A stretch of 64,000 bases of DNA from Carnegiea gigantea (GCA_029747015.1 JAKOGI010000004.1:1438501-1502500); one strand, 5' to 3'. Positions 23,847 through 35,799 are shown, counted from the stretch's first letter. Numbers and translations are program-made. Notes: a model not told the origin generated them from the sequence alone.

Positions 23847-25247
23847 ATGAAAAATCAGCTAAGAACATTCCTAAAACAATAGCTAGAGTTGCAAAACCAG
23901 AGGATTTCATAATTGCGGGATGAACAGCAGCAGATGTTTGAGCAGATGATGGCGTTACTGCAAAAAGAGAAGACTAATGAGGTAAATGTGGGAATTCCTA
24001 ACTCCAAAACAGGGTCTGGGATAGGAGGAGCAGGGAATGCATTCAAATTTTTGCCTAAAATCGAATTCCCAGGGTTTGATGGGTCTAACCCTAGAAATTG
24101 GATTAAGAAATGTGGTCGATACTTCACCTTGTGTAAGGTGCCTGAATCTCAGCAAGTACATTTAGCATCAATACATCTAGTTGCAAGGGCAGAAATATGG
24201 TTTTCTAGTTACATTGCCGTTAAAAAAACTGTGGAATGGGATGAATTCATTAAGGATGTCTGTGCGAGATTCAAAGAAGATTTGGGAAGCTAAGTGGTGG
24301 AAGATTTTAATAGACTGCAACAGAAGGGGACAGTAGATGAGTACCTCGAGTAGTTTGAGGAACTAAAGGCTCTAATGGTTCAACGAACACCAATGCTGCC
24401 TGATTGATTCTTTGTAGACAGCTTTGTGGGGGGTCTTAAACCCCAGCTGAAACTATTTGTCAAGGCCCTCACCCCTGTGACCTTAGCCAATGCTATGAAC
24501 CTTGCCAGGCTTCAAGAGGAAGCAATGGAGGCTAGGAAAGCTCCAAACCGGCTCCAAGCCAACAAACCACCCTTGTTACCAACTCCTAAGAGTGCTCCAT
24601 CCCCTTACACATTCACTCAATCTCATCACAATACAAGGCACCCGCCTACATCAGTTCCTTCAATAGATTCTTTAAACAACATTACAAAACCTTACAACTA
24701 AAGTTTCTCACCCACTAGGGTGATTTCAGCAGCTGAAAGGGCAGATAAGATTGCGAAGGGACTGTGTTATTATTATGACCAACCCTATGAGAAGGGCCAC
24801 CAGTGCCAAATTAAGCATACTCATCTGTTTCTTGTGGAAGTGCCTGGAGTTGGTAGCAATGAATGTGGGGAATTGGAAGAAGCTGGGCTAGGTGAGGATG
24901 CTATTGGATTTGAAATGGTGGAAATAGACCCTTGCATATCTATACAGGCAGTCAATGGGATCCCTCGGTACCAAACTATGAGGGTCACGGGTCATTATGG
25001 CAGAAGGCCAATACAACTCTTGATCGATTCTGGCAGCACCTATAATTTCTTGGACATTGAGTTAGCTAAGAAGTTAGGGTGTAAGATGGAGCTCATTTGC
25101 ATGCAACTTGTCACTGTGGCTGATGGAAGTGAGTTGCATTGTCAGTATGTGTGCAAAAACTTCCACTGGAGATTTCAAGGCACTGACTTTTGTTCAGATA
25201 TGTTCCTAATACCCTTAGGCAGTTGCGATGTAGTCTTGGAGATCTAA
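23847..25247 (+). pseudogene. Gypsy gag and protease
   Basis: Gag is readable at 23913-24293 (LPKIEFPGFDGSNPRNWIKK, then RYFTLCKVPESQQVHLASIHL; retrotransposon gag family) and continues after stops at 24293 and 24353 to FVGGLKPQLKLFV and LQEEAMEARKAP. The zinc knuckle near 24765 reads CYYYDQPYEKGHQC, so the second cysteine of the usual CxxC is a tyrosine. Aspartic protease follows at about 25010 (LLIDSGSTYNFLD, with the catalytic DSG). The 175-codon frame ends at 25247. The natural start may be the ATG near 23847, which is followed by a stop. Confidence 0.85.
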
Positions 25248-28200
25248 TGGCTAAGTACATTGGGAACCATTAAATAGAATTTTAATGAGTTGAAAATGGA
25301 ATTCAACTTTGGTGGTAAGGGCCATCTCCTAAGAGGGTTGCAGGGCCCTAAGCTGAAGATTATAAAGGGAAAACAGTTGCCTAAGGAGCTGAATAATGAG
25401 AGCCAACTGTGCATGCTACAGCTGATGCCTCCATCAAATGTTAACTTGCAACATCAGGAATGGTAGTGTTTTTCTATGGATACTGAATTGTCTGATCCTG
25501 CCCTAGAGGAGGTACTTGCCCAGTATGAAAACCTATTTCAAGAGCCTTCAGGTATGCCACCTAGCAGAGGAATTTTTGACCATAAAATTCCTCTCCATCC
25601 GGGGGCAACGCTTGTAAACATCAGGCCGTATAGATACCCTCTTAAGTAGAAAGATATTATTGAGAAATTGGTGAAAGAGATGCTAAATAACAGCATAATA
25701 CAGCCTAGCAGTAGCCCTTTTGTTTCCCCAGTGGTATTGGTAAGTAAAAAGGATGGTTCTTGGAGGCTTTGTGTGGATTACCGAGAGTTGAATAATCAAA
25801 CTGTCAAAGACAAATTTCCAATTCCCACAATGGATGAGCTAATTGATGAGCTAGCAGGATCAAAAGTATTCAGCAAGATAGACTTGAGGGCTGGTTATCA
25901 CCAATTGAGGATGGCTAAGGATGATGTGCACAAAACAGCATTCCAAACATATTCAGGGCATTTTGAGTTCCTGGTTATGCCTTTGGATTGACAAATGCTC
26001 CAGCCACATTCCAAGGATTGATGAATCATGTTTTTAGGGCATTCTTGAGGAAATTTGTGCTTGTTTTGACGACATCCTAGTCTATAGCCAGACTTTCTCT
26101 GAGCATTTGAATCATTTGTAACAGGTTTTTGAGGTTATGAGAAACCGTTGCTTAATGGCCAAGAAATCTAAATGCTCATTTGGTATCTCCAAAGTTGAAT
26201 ATCTGGGGCATTTTATTTCCGCCAATGGCATATCAACATAGCCAAGAAAAGTTGAGGTCGTTAAGAACTGGCCAATTCCTAGCAATTTCAAGGAGCTCAG
26301 GAGCTTCCTGGAACTGGCAGGTTATTATAGGAAGTTTGTTAGAATCTACTCCATCGTTACTAAGCCTTTAACTCAGCTCTTAAAGAAGGGTGAGTTTGTT
26401 TGGAATAAGGAAGCCACTTCAGCCTTGAATCATCTCAAGGAGGCTTTGACTACAGCACCTGTACTGGGATTTCCAAATTTTAACAAGCCTTTTATAGTTG
26501 AAATAGATGCTTCAGCATATGAAATTGGGGCTGTACTAATGCAAGAAGGGCATCCATTAGCTTTCCTTAGCAAGACCTTAGGACCTCGATGGCAGAAATG
26601 GTCTGTGTATGAGAAGGAACTGTTAGCCGTGGTGCATGCAGTTCAGAAATAGGAACAATATCTCAGTGGTCAATCTTTTACTATTCTGACTGATCAAAAG
26701 AGCCTCAAATGGCTCCTTGAATAGAAAATCTCTATCCCTTTCCAGCAGTTTTGGCTTTCCAAATTAATAGGGTTTCAGTATGAGATTAAATACAGAAGTG
26801 AGCAAGAAAATGCAGCTGCTGATGCATTATCTAGAGTTGTTGGTGCTGAACTGTTAGCCCTAGCTCTCACAGCAGTCAATACCAACATTCTGGACCTCAT
26901 AAAAATGAGCTACAACCTCGATGATCATCTGCTGCAACTTAGGGCTCAATTACAGTAAGGAAAGATGATGCATAAATACAGCCTGTAGGATGATCTTTTG
27001 AGGAGGAAGGGGAAGTTGATGGTTGGTCCAGATGAGGATATTAGGTTACAACTCCTTAAATGAATGCATGATAGCCCAACTAAGGGGCACTAAGGGAGGG
27101 GAAGCTACTCTAAAAAGGATGCAAAGGTTGTTCTATTGGAAGGGAATGACCAAATCAGTTTAATAGTACATTAGACAGTGTTTAATCTGCTAGAGCTCTA
27201 AATCTAATAATCGTCCCTACCTCGGGTTGCTACAGCCTCTACAAATTCCTAAAGAGGTATGAGTAGATATCTCTATGGATTTTATTGAAGGGTTACCTAA
27301 GTCCTTTGGAAAAGATGTGATTTTGGTGGTGGTGGATCGATTTAGCAAATATGCACACTCTGCAGCCTTATCTCACCCATTTACAGCAGCTGATGTGGCC
27401 CAAGTCTACCTTGATAATGTTTTGAAGTTGCATGGATGACCCCAAAGCATAGTGAGTGATAGAGATAAGGTCTTCCTGAGTGAATTTTGGCAAGCCCTGT
27501 TGTCAGTATAGGGAACCAATTTACTTATATCTACATCATACCACCCACAAATAGATGGTCAGATCGAGGTAGCAAATAGGTGTTTGGAGACTTATCTAAG
27601 GTGTATGTGCAGTGAAAAGACCACGGAATGGAGTAATTGGCTCCCTTTGGCAGAATGGTGGTATAATACCACCTTTTATACTTCAATAGAGTTAACCCCG
27701 TATGAGGTTGTCTATAATCAACCTCCCCCAATTCACTTACCTTATATTCCTAGAGAGACAAGGGTGGAAGTGGTTGATAGGACACTGCAAAGGAGGAAGG
27801 CCATGATTTAAATGTTGAGATTTTATCTCTTGAGGGCACAAAACAGAATGAAAAGCCAGGCTGATTTACATAGGCCGGATAGAGTTTTTAAAGTAGGAAG
27901 CTAGGTATGGCTAAAATTGCAACCTTACAGACAGCAGTCAGTGCAAGCAAGGGTCAATCAAAAACTAAGCCCAAAGTACTATGGGCCTTTCTAGATTGTG
28001 GCTAAGGTGGGGAAGGTGGCTTATACGTTGCAGTTACCAGCGGCTGCTCAAATTCATCCCACTTTCCACGTATCTCAATTGAAGGCCTTCAAGGGAGTGC
28101 TACCAAATCGGCCTCACATTCTACAGTGCGTGAAGGATCTGAAGTTAATGCAGTAAGACAACCAGTAGCAATTTTGGACATAAAGCTCAAGAAGAGAGGT

Positions 28201-28320
28201 AATAGAGCTATGGTTCAGATCCTAGTGCAATGGGAGGGCCAGTCAGCAAAGGATGCTTCTTGGTGGGATTCTGAAGAGATTGAAAAACGTTTTCCTAATT
28301 TCGCAAAAGAAATACTCTGA
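25248..28320 (+). pseudogene. Gypsy pol: RT, RNase H, integrase, chromodomain-like end
   Basis: RT at 25668-26150 has [32 protein letters not shown], a frameshift near 25985, and the catalytic FDDIL in the next frame. RNase H lies around 26500-26850 (EIDASAYEIGAVLMQEGHPLA, LTDQKSLKWLLE). Integrase at about 27250-27750 shows [20 protein letters not shown] and QIEVANRCLETYLRC, supplying the D, D and E. The C-terminal segment 28126-28320 (VQILVQWEGQSAKDASWW ... FPNFAKEIL) is chromodomain-like, suggesting a chromovirus lineage. There are at least ten stops or shifts, many of them TGG or CAG codons changed to TAG or TGA. Confidence 0.85.
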
Positions 28321-28397
28321 GAGTTGCAATAGGACTATCATGGTTTCAAATATCTTAGTTTCAGTTTTGTTCTTTTAAAAAAAGGGGGAGGGCAACT

Positions 28398-28686
28398 TGA
28401 TGCAGGGTTTTGCATCAAGAGTAACTCACGTGAGCTATTAGTGACCTCACATGGGTTGTTGAAAGTTGTTAGAGGTTGTTACAGTTTTGGCGGGAAGATT
28501 AGTTGGTTGTTGCGAGAGTATTTGTAGCAGAAATCATAGCTGAGAAAGGGAGCTACTAATAATACATCATCTTTCCTATTAATCTTCCTTTTCTCTCTAT
28601 CTTCTTTCTATCTTTCTATGATTCAATCTCTTTACAACATCCTCGAGTGACAATTCTTGACGAGCTGCTCCTGCATCATTGTATCA
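28398..28686 (+). repeat. 3' LTR of the Gypsy element, with PPT
   Basis: TGATGCAGGGTTTTGC to TTGTATCA, preceded by the polypurine tract AAAAAAAGGGGGAGGG (about 28377-28392). It matches the 5' LTR over its length apart from scattered substitutions and a short deletion (AAGTGAGAAAGGAG becomes AAGGGAG). Confidence 0.92.
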
Positions 28687-29035
28687 CCCTCACATAGTGG
28701 ATTCGTTATGTTTGTCACCGCCCATATCTTTCCCTATTTGGGGTTCCTTTACTAAATGTTGTCTCGTACTAATTTGGCATTGATCTTGGTTTGTTATTCT
28801 CGATAATTTGTCATGCTATTCGCTTTCAGTGCAAATATTTTTTCAATTAGGAATTTTTTTTTTCCTTAGCAAGTGGTGTCAAGACCCGATTCATATCTTG
28901 ATTCTATCAAATCTTTCGTTATAGGATAATTACTATTACAAAGTTCGATATTGAGAAGTACAATTGTAAGATAAGGTTTGGTTTATGGAAAGTTCAAATG
29001 TTGTCCATTCTTTGATCGAATGATCTGATTGCTTT
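28687..29035 (+). pseudogene. Copia LTR copy B (right part), PBS and start of gag
   Basis: 28687-28868 matches LTR copy C (about 29590-29766). It is followed by AGTGGTGTCAAGACC, a decayed initiator-Met primer site, and then by a coding segment at about 28935-29015 reading TITKFDIEKYNCKIRFGLW and KVQMLSIL before a stop. That is the typical beginning of the gag of Copia elements of the Tnt1 type. Everything after this point is missing up to copy C. Confidence 0.62.
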
Positions 29036-29039
29036 TTGG

Positions 29040-29766
29040 GGTTCACGACGTACTTTTATAGAATTTGGTCTAGGGGAAAGTTTGTCTGGATTTATCCCAA
29101 ATTTCTTTGCCCGTTTTGGAAACAATTAAGTAGTTTTCTTTTTTTTAAAGATTGTTGGTTGGCGCCCCAGACTCAAATTATGTGGTTAGATATCCTCTAT
29201 TTTATGAAAATTATATTGTTTGAATATTTGGGTTGAAGATCGTTTCCTTTGTGGAAGTATACTACTTGGTGGTCAAGGTATATGTTTGCTAATAGGGATA
29301 CTTCTTGTTACCTTTGGAGCTTTTATATAAGTACTAGGCTATCTAACCTAGTTTGGTGCAAGTGTTTGGAGTCATTTGCCGGCATTTGAGGTGCCATTTA
29401 GGCCCCTTAGGGGCGTTCTGGTGTGGTTGATCTCTTGGCACATTTGGAGCCCTTTGTGGGCAGTATCCAATTTGAGTGGCTATTCTCTTATAGGTGAGAT
29501 GAGAGTTTAGTGAGTTTTGAGAGTTTGTGTGTGAGTTATGATCTCTTTTTGGTTTTATCTATTGTGTTGTTGAGATTGTTATTTATACTCTATCTCATAT
29601 AACGGATTTGTTGTGCTCATCATTGTCTGTTCTTTTTCCATTTAAGTTTTTCACGTTAAACCTTGTGTCCTCCTATTTTAGTGTTGATCTTATTGTGTCT
29701 CAATAATTGTCATCCTATTTGCTTACACTGTAAATATTCGCTCAATTAGGAATTTCATTCCAAGCA
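29040..29766 (+). repeat. Copia-type LTR, copy C
   Basis: Homologous to the inverted copy A (22020-22680) and to split copy B. It is followed directly by primer-site-like motifs, so it has the polarity of a 5' LTR even though copy B upstream is also followed by a primer site and gag. Two 5'-type LTRs in direct order suggest unequal recombination or a tandem insertion. Start and end are approximate. Confidence 0.6.
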
Positions 29767-29767
29767 A

Positions 29768-29852
29768 GTAGTATTAGAGGGATTTTTGTCTAACAAATGG
29801 TATCGGAGCTATTTGTGCTTAGCAAGTTGTATTCTAATGAGTGGTATCAGAG
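29768..29852 (+). promoter_or_regulatory. Three primer-binding-site-like motifs in a row
   Basis: GTAGTATTAGAG (29768), TGGTATCGGAGC (29798) and TGGTATCAGAG (29842) are all variants of the initiator-Met primer site TGGTATCAGAGC, separated by about 30-45 bp of similar filler (AGCAAGT, ATTTTTGT). This indicates a local triplication of the primer-site region after the LTR. Confidence 0.6.
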
Positions 29853-29879
29853 TAAATTTTGCTTAATCCTATCATGTAT

Positions 29880-30721
29880 AGGGAAGCAGGATGAGGATGT
29901 GATTCATTACTTATACGGGAGCAGCATGAAGAAGTTGATGTGGTTATGCAGAGCAGACAGTGAAATTCGTACCACATTGCTCGTTGGACCAATTTTCATT
30001 TCTACAATGAATGAATTACACACCCCTTATTGTGTACCAAGGTGGAAATGGGATAAGTTTTCTTCTTATTTACCGGCAGATGCCCTCAAGAACATTGCAT
30101 CTTTTGACTTGATCCAAGAAAAGGTGGGAGATGATCTTGTTTGGATGGAGAATCCCTCTAGCAAGTTCACTATTAAAATAGCTCTTACGATAATCCGAAA
30201 TGAGCAAAACAAGGCACTAAACCCAATGTGGAGATGGGTGTGGCGTTTTAAGGTCCCGCAATGAATCAGGACTTTTGCTTGGCTTTTACTGCATGATAAG
30301 CTACTGACCAATGCTACCCGGGTCCAGAGACAGATGATCACCAACCCAAGTTGTGGGGAGTGTTGCGGCGTTATTGGAGATAGCGAGCATATTCTTCGTC
30401 GATGCCCGAAAGCAAGGGAAGTATGGGTCTCCCTAAAAAACAAGAGATTGGACTTCTTGTATGATGATTTGAACTTCACAAAGTGGTTCGTCCACAACAC
30501 CTGAGGAAGACACGAAGACAAGCACTAGGCTACCAAGTTCCTTCTCACCCTATGGTATCAATGGAAGTGGAGATGTTCGGCCTACTTCAACGCGAGGGAG
30601 GACATCCCAATGGACAATGGGAATTTCTTACTAACCAGACTTAAGGAGATCACACAGGCGCTAGAGGATAAAGAACCATGCCGTAAGCGGCATCAAGAAC
30701 CCACCTGAAATGAAGAGCTTG
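29880..30721 (+). pseudogene. LINE ORF2 C-terminal region, part 1 (zf-RVT)
   Basis: The open segment 29880-30263 reads LPADALKNIASFDLIQEK, DDLVWMENPSSKFTIKIA and WRWVWRFKVPQ. After a stop it continues IRTFAWLLLHDKLLTNATRV and CGECCGVIGDSEHILRRC. The latter is the CxxC...H....C zinc-binding domain (zf-RVT) found between the reverse transcriptase and RNase H of plant LINEs. The reverse transcriptase itself is missing, consistent with 5' truncation at about 29880. The apparent Met at 29797 lies in retroelement debris and is not the real start. The element is interrupted at 30721 by the Copia insertion and resumes at 35800. Confidence 0.8.
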
Positions 30722-30970
30722 TGATAAAGCTGATATTATTTAGATACTATGAAGTTATATTTTCATAGGAATCCAATAGTTGTATTTGGGTCAAATTATA
30801 TTTCTTGCTTTCCAAGTTAGAATACACTAGGATTACTCAGGTATAAAACACACTCATGGCAGTAACATTGGGAAGGCAAGCAAAACCAAAATCAATAACA
30901 GAGATTTTTCGGCCTTAGCAAAGCTCGGCCAAGATTTCGTTTTGTTCTTTCTTTTCAACTAAATTCTTCA
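30722..30970 (+). repeat. 5' LTR of the Copia element, with PBS
   Basis: It starts TGATAAAGCTGATATTA and ends AAATTCTTCA. It is followed immediately by the primer site TGGTATCAGAGC (30971-30982), complementary to initiator-Met tRNA. A TATA-like GTATAAAAC (near 30842) lies in the middle and probably starts the genomic RNA. Confidence 0.95.
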
Positions 30971-30999
30971 TGGTATCAGAGCGATAAGTGGGGGAAAAG

Positions 31000-32100
31000 G
31001 GTTTGTAATTGAAAATCACTCACCATACTATCTTCACCCATTAGAAGGTCCTGGAGTCACAATTACTTCAGTGAACTTCAATGGAAAAAATTATGAACTT
31101 TGGCAGAAAGCTATGAGAACAGCTTTAAAATCCAAAAATAAGTTGGGTTTCATCGATGGAACCTTAACTAAGCCAACACCGAAGGGAGAAGATTTGAGTG
31201 AGTTGAACGCATGGGAGATGGTCAACTCCATGATCTGTTCTTGGATCATCAATGTTATTGATCCAAAACTGCATACTAGTGTAGCTTATGCTGAAACGGC
31301 TTACGAGATGTGGGAAAATCTACGTAAGCGTTATGCTGTGGCTAACACCCCTAAAATCCACCAGCTCAAGACCGACCTTGCAGCATACAAACAAGGCAGT
31401 CTAGAGGTCGTGGATTTTTACTCAAAACTCATGGGGATGTGGAGTGAACTAGAGAATTATACTAAAATCCCACAATGTACATGCGGAAAGTGTGAGTGCA
31501 AAATCGGGAGTAAAGTTGCAAAGATGGCACAAGACGAGAAGACCCATCAGTTTTTGATGGGATTAAACGACGAGGCCTACTCAATGATTCGAAGTCAAAT
31601 TCTGGCACTTGACCCGTTACCTACTCTTGATGTTATCTTCAATATGGTAACGCAAGAGGAAAATCATCGAAGATTTATGATGGGAAGAGACATTCGATCC
31701 GAAAACATGGTGGCCTTTGTGGCAAAAGACCACATGAATGAAAAACCAACTTGTAGGCATTGTGGTCGGTATGGACATGATGAGACAAATTGCTATGAAA
31801 TCATTGGTTATCCACCACACTGGGGTAGCCGTGGCCACAGAAGAGGCAGCCGAGGTGGTGGTAGAGCAAATCGAGGAGGCAGAAACAGAGGACGCGGGCG
31901 TGACGTGAGATCGCCCACTCAGTTCAGGCCCAGAGTGAGAGCCCAGCAGCAGGTCACGGCCCAGCAGAGCATGGCCCAGACGCAGTCTTCAGTCCAGCAG
32001 CTGTGTTTGGCCCAGGAGCTTCTTCTAGTCCAGTCAACCCAGCAACCCACGGCCCAGCAATGAACTATGGTCCAACAGCAGCCGCAGCCATTCCAAGTCT
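31000..32100 (+). pseudogene. Copia gag (UBN2-type) with zinc knuckle
   Basis: The frame is open from the leader (HSPYYLHPLEGPGV, then VNFNGKNYELWQKAMRTALK), the usual N-terminus of Copia gag proteins with a UBN2-type domain. No ATG is available in frame upstream, so the start has been lost. The CCHC knuckle CRHCGRYGHDETNC is intact at about 31752-31793 and is followed by an RG-rich stretch (GSRGHRRGSRGGGRANRG). The Q-rich end overlaps the next frame at 32003-32063, marking a frameshift relative to pol. Confidence 0.85.
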
Positions 32101-35100
32101 GACCCAGGATCAAATACAGAAATTACTTAGCCTCATAGAAACTCCTAAACCCGATTTTGAGAAACTTGCAGGTAATATACCTTGGATGTTTGATAGTGGA
32201 GCATCATGCCACATGACGGGAAACCTGAACCTCCTTCAGGAAATCAGGACAATTGACTCAATTGCTATAGGCATGCCAAACGGGATGCACACCCTAGCAT
32301 GCCAAGAAGGGTCCGCAATGTTGGGTGAACGAATCAAAATACAGAAAGTCTTATATGTTCCTTCCCTTAAGTGCAATCTTGTATCCATTGCAAAATTGTG
32401 CAAAGAACTAAATTGTAGTGTGACCTTTTATGATGAATTTTGTGTTTTGTATGACCGTACTTTGAGGACTCTGATTGGTGTGGGTAAGCAAAGAGGAGGA
32501 GTCTATTTTTTCACAAAGCGATCAGTGGAAGGAAGACAAGTGAATGCAGTTCATTCAATTGATTTATGGCACAGAAGACTCGGGCATCTTCATATGAAGT
32601 TCTACCTTACTTATCTGGTAGCTTACAAGTAAATTTTGAAAAAAATACAGAAAATATATGTGAAACTTGCTACCGTGCTAAACAAACCAGAAATTGTTTT
32701 CCCCTGAGTTCTAGTAAAGGTGAAAAGATTTTTCAACTTATTCATTGTGACATTTGGGGCCTATATCAGGAACCTTCGTCTAACGGAGCCCATTATTTTC
32801 TTACTATCGTGGATGATGCGAGTCGGGCCACTTGGGCCTATTTAATGGTTGATAAGGGAGAGACAAGCTATTTTTTACAGAAGTTCATAACCATGGTCAA
32901 AAACCAATTTGAAACCAGTGTCAAAATTGTGCGAAGTGATAATGGGTCCGAATTCACCTCAAAACAAATGCAAAGTTTTTACCATGACCATGGCATTCTC
33001 CGCCAAAGTAGTTGTGTCGAAACACCACAACAAAATGGTCGAGTCGAGAGGAAGCATAGGCATATCCTAAATGTAGCAAGAACCCTCCTTTTTCAAGCCA
33101 ATCTACCAAAAAAGTTCTGGGGTGAGTGTGTACTGGCCGCTGTGCATCTCATTAATCGCACACCAAGCAAGGTTTTGGAAGGAAAAACCCCATTTGAGGC
33201 TCTTTATAATAAGAAACCCTCTTATGCTCATATTAAAATTTTTGGGACATTGTGCTTTGCACAAAATAAAAGAGTCAAGGACAAGTTTAAACCAAGGGGG
33301 AGAAAATGTGCTTTTTTGGGATATCCGTTCGAACGAAAGGGCTGGAAAGTCTTTGATCTTGAAACCCAAGAATTTTTTGTGTCTCGAGATGTTATATTTC
33401 ATGAAAATATTTTTCCTTATGCGATGGCCCAGCAACCAGCCCAGTCCTATACTTCTCATCCTCCCAGTCTACTTCCATTTGATGATCCGTCACTTGATGG
33501 GCCCCCCACTGACGCCAGCCCAATGCGGCAGTCCACTGTTTGTGACAGGGGGAGTTGCGGGCCTGGGGTTTTTTGTGATCAACCTGAGCCCCCGTCTGGT
33601 CCAGCACTCAGCTCCGCCTCTCATCCAGCTACCACGCATACTGAGCCCAATCCAACGCAACCTCGGTCCAGTCCTCTTCAGCAGCCCACTACGGGAGACC
33701 CAGACCTTATCGGGTCTGCAGCACCACTGGCCGACAGTGACGGCTCGGCCCAGTCCATGCTAGATCCCCACGGGCCTTCCACATCTCTACGACGAACGGG
33801 CCGAGCCAGTATGAAGCCTGCAAAATATAATGACTATTTATGTTACAATGCCCGGCCCACTGATCCCGTCCTCACAGCCTCCTCCTCCGCTGTCCCGCAT
33901 TCAAAAAGATCCTCAGGTACGCGTTATCCTTTAACAAATTATGTCACATCTGCAAAATTTTCCCCTTCCTATCAAAATTTTTTGGCTGCACTGATAAGAG
34001 TTGTTGAGCCCACATATTTTCATGAAGCCGTCCAAGATCCCAAGTGGCGTCAGGCCATGGCGGAAGAGATTGCGGCTTTAGAAAAGAATGATACTTGGTC
34101 ACTTGCGGATCTCCCAGTAGGTAAAAAACCCATCAGCTGCAAATGGGTGTATCGCGTCAAGTATAATGCCGACGGGAGCATTCAGCACTACAAGGCACGC
34201 TTGGTTATTCGGGGCGACCACCAGGTTGAAGGGTTCGACTACCATGAAACATTTACTCCTGTTGCCAAAATGACAAGTGTGCGGATCTTCTTATCCGTGG
34301 CTGTCGCAAAAGGATGGGAACTTCATCAACTCGATATTAACAACGCATTTCTCCATGGCGATTTGGATGAAGAAGTCTACATGCGTCTGCCTCCCGGATT
34401 CGGCCACGATGATCCCACCAAAGTTTGTCGTCTGAAGAAGTCGCTATATGGCCTTCGCCAAGCTCCACGGCAGTGGTTCGCCAAGTTATCCAGCACCCTC
34501 AGTGCATATGGCTTTGTTCGTAGTTATGCTGACTACTCACTCTTCATTTATCGCCAGCAGGGCATTTTCATGGGGTTAATTGTTTATGTGGATAACATAC
34601 ATTCTCGCCTCCAATAATTCTGCTGCTTCTCAAAAATTCAAAGCCTACCTTCATGCTTGTTTCAGTATTAAGGACTTAGGGCCTTTAAAATATTTTCTTG
34701 GCATTGAAATAGCCTGCGGGCCCACCGGCATGTTTCTTTGTCAGCGCAAATACGCCCTTGACATCATTGAGGAGTGCGGGCTTCTAAGAGCTAAACCTGC
34801 CGAATTTCCCATCGAAAAAAATCACAAATTGGCATTAGCACACGGTCAAGAGCTTCATAACGCTACCAGTTACAGAAGATTGGTAGGGCGTCTCATTTAT
34901 CTCACTATCACTAGGCCCGAGTTAACTTATGTCGTCCATGTACTCTCTCAATTCATGCAGTCACCTCGGGCGGAGCACATGGACGCTGCACGGCGTGTCG
35001 TGCGCTATCTCAAAGGTACTGTGGGCGACGGTCTTTTTCTACCTGCTCACAATAACTTGCAGGTTTACGGCTACTGCGACTCAGATTGGGGTGCCTGTCC

Positions 35101-35541
35101 GCTCTCGCGTCGGTCTCTTACCGGTTACTTCGTTACTCTCGGCGGCTCCCCCATCTCTTGGAGGACTAAAAAGCAAGCCACTGTCTCTCTTCTTCCGCTG
35201 AAGCTGAGTATCGTGCCATGGCCGTTGCCACCAGTGAGTTAGTTTGGGTTCGTACTTTTCTTGCTGCCCTTGGGATTTTTCTTCATCAGCCCATGAAACT
35301 CTTCTGCGACAGCCAAGCTGCCTTACATATCGCCCAAAATCCTGTCTTCCATGAGCGGACCAAGCATATCGAAATTGACTGTCATTTCGTCCGTGAAAAA
35401 CTTGTGTCTGGTCTACTCAATTTTGGGCATGTCCCGTCCCAGCATCAACCTGCAGACATTCTCACCAAGGCTCTTGGCAAGCGTCAGTTCCAGTATTTAA
35501 AGGGCAAGTTGGGCATAATCAACCTCCATGCTTCAACTTGA
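32003..35541 (+). pseudogene. Copia pol: protease, integrase, RT, RNase H
   Basis: Protease: WMFDSGASCHMTG (about 32185). Integrase: HRRLGH, then ICETCYRAKQ, HCDIWG, VRSDNGSEF and PQQNGRVERKH, giving the HHCC finger and the D, D, E triad. RT: CKWVYRVKYNADGS, KARLVIRGD, HQLDINNAFLHGDLDEEVYM, LYGLRQAPRQW and YVDN, where the normal second catalytic Asp of YVDD is Asn. RNase [50 protein letters not shown] and ADILTKALG, ending at 35541. Frameshifts occur near 32590, 34600 and 35190. The long P/S/T-rich linker between integrase and RT (33430-33900) is normal for the family. Confidence 0.9.
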
Positions 35542-35548
35542 GGGGGAG

Positions 35549-35799
35549 TGATAAGGCTGATATTATTTAGATACTATGAAGTTATATTTTCATAGGAATC
35601 CAATAGTTGTATTTGGGTCAAATTATATTTCTTGCTTTCCAAGTTAGAACAAACTAGGATTACTCATGTATAAAACACACTCATGGCAGTAACATTGGGA
35701 AGGCAAGCAAAACCAAAATCAATAACAGAGATTTTTCGGCCTTAGCAAAGCTCATGGCCAAGATTTCGGTTTGTTCTTTCTTTTCAACTAAATTCTTCA
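35549..35799 (+). repeat. 3' LTR of the Copia element, with PPT
   Basis: TGATAAGGCTGATATTA to AAATTCTTCA, preceded by the polypurine tract GAGGGGGAG (35540-35548). Differences from the 5' LTR include A/G at position 7 and an AT insertion in GCTCATGGCC. Confidence 0.95.

Larger units (their letters stand above)
23317..28686 (+). mobile_element. Ty3/Gypsy LTR retrotransposon (complete, decayed), TSD CCCTC
   Basis: A 5370-bp element with both LTRs, flanked by the 5-bp duplication CCCTC (23312-23316 and 28687-28691). Domain order is gag, protease, reverse transcriptase, RNase H, integrase, with a chromodomain-like C-terminus; RT before integrase defines Gypsy. All coding regions carry stops and shifts, so it is non-autonomous now. 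It landed inside an older Copia-type LTR (copy B). The LTRs differ at roughly fifteen positions by eye, so the insertion is not recent. Confidence 0.93.
30722..35799 (+). mobile_element. Ty1/Copia LTR retrotransposon, complete, TSD GCTTG
   Basis: A 5078-bp element flanked by GCTTG (30717-30721 and 35800-35804), inserted into a LINE. It has LTRs of 249 and 251 bp, a perfect primer site, a polypurine tract, and gag, protease, integrase, reverse transcriptase and RNase H in the Copia order (integrase before RT). The LTRs differ at about half a dozen positions, so it is the youngest large element in this block. It is disabled by frameshifts at about 32000-32060, 32590, 34600 and 35190, and it lacks an ATG for gag. 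Confidence 0.95.

Noticed and set aside
29797..30264. 155-codon open frame as a stand-alone gene starting at 29797
   Set aside because: Its first 28 codons lie in primer-site debris of a Copia LTR. The remainder is the zinc-binding part of a LINE that continues after the stop.
33103..33763. Long open frames overlapping the Copia integrase/RT linker (minus 118 and 71 codons, plus 213 codons)
   Set aside because: They are shadows of the pol frame, which has clear integrase and RT motifs.
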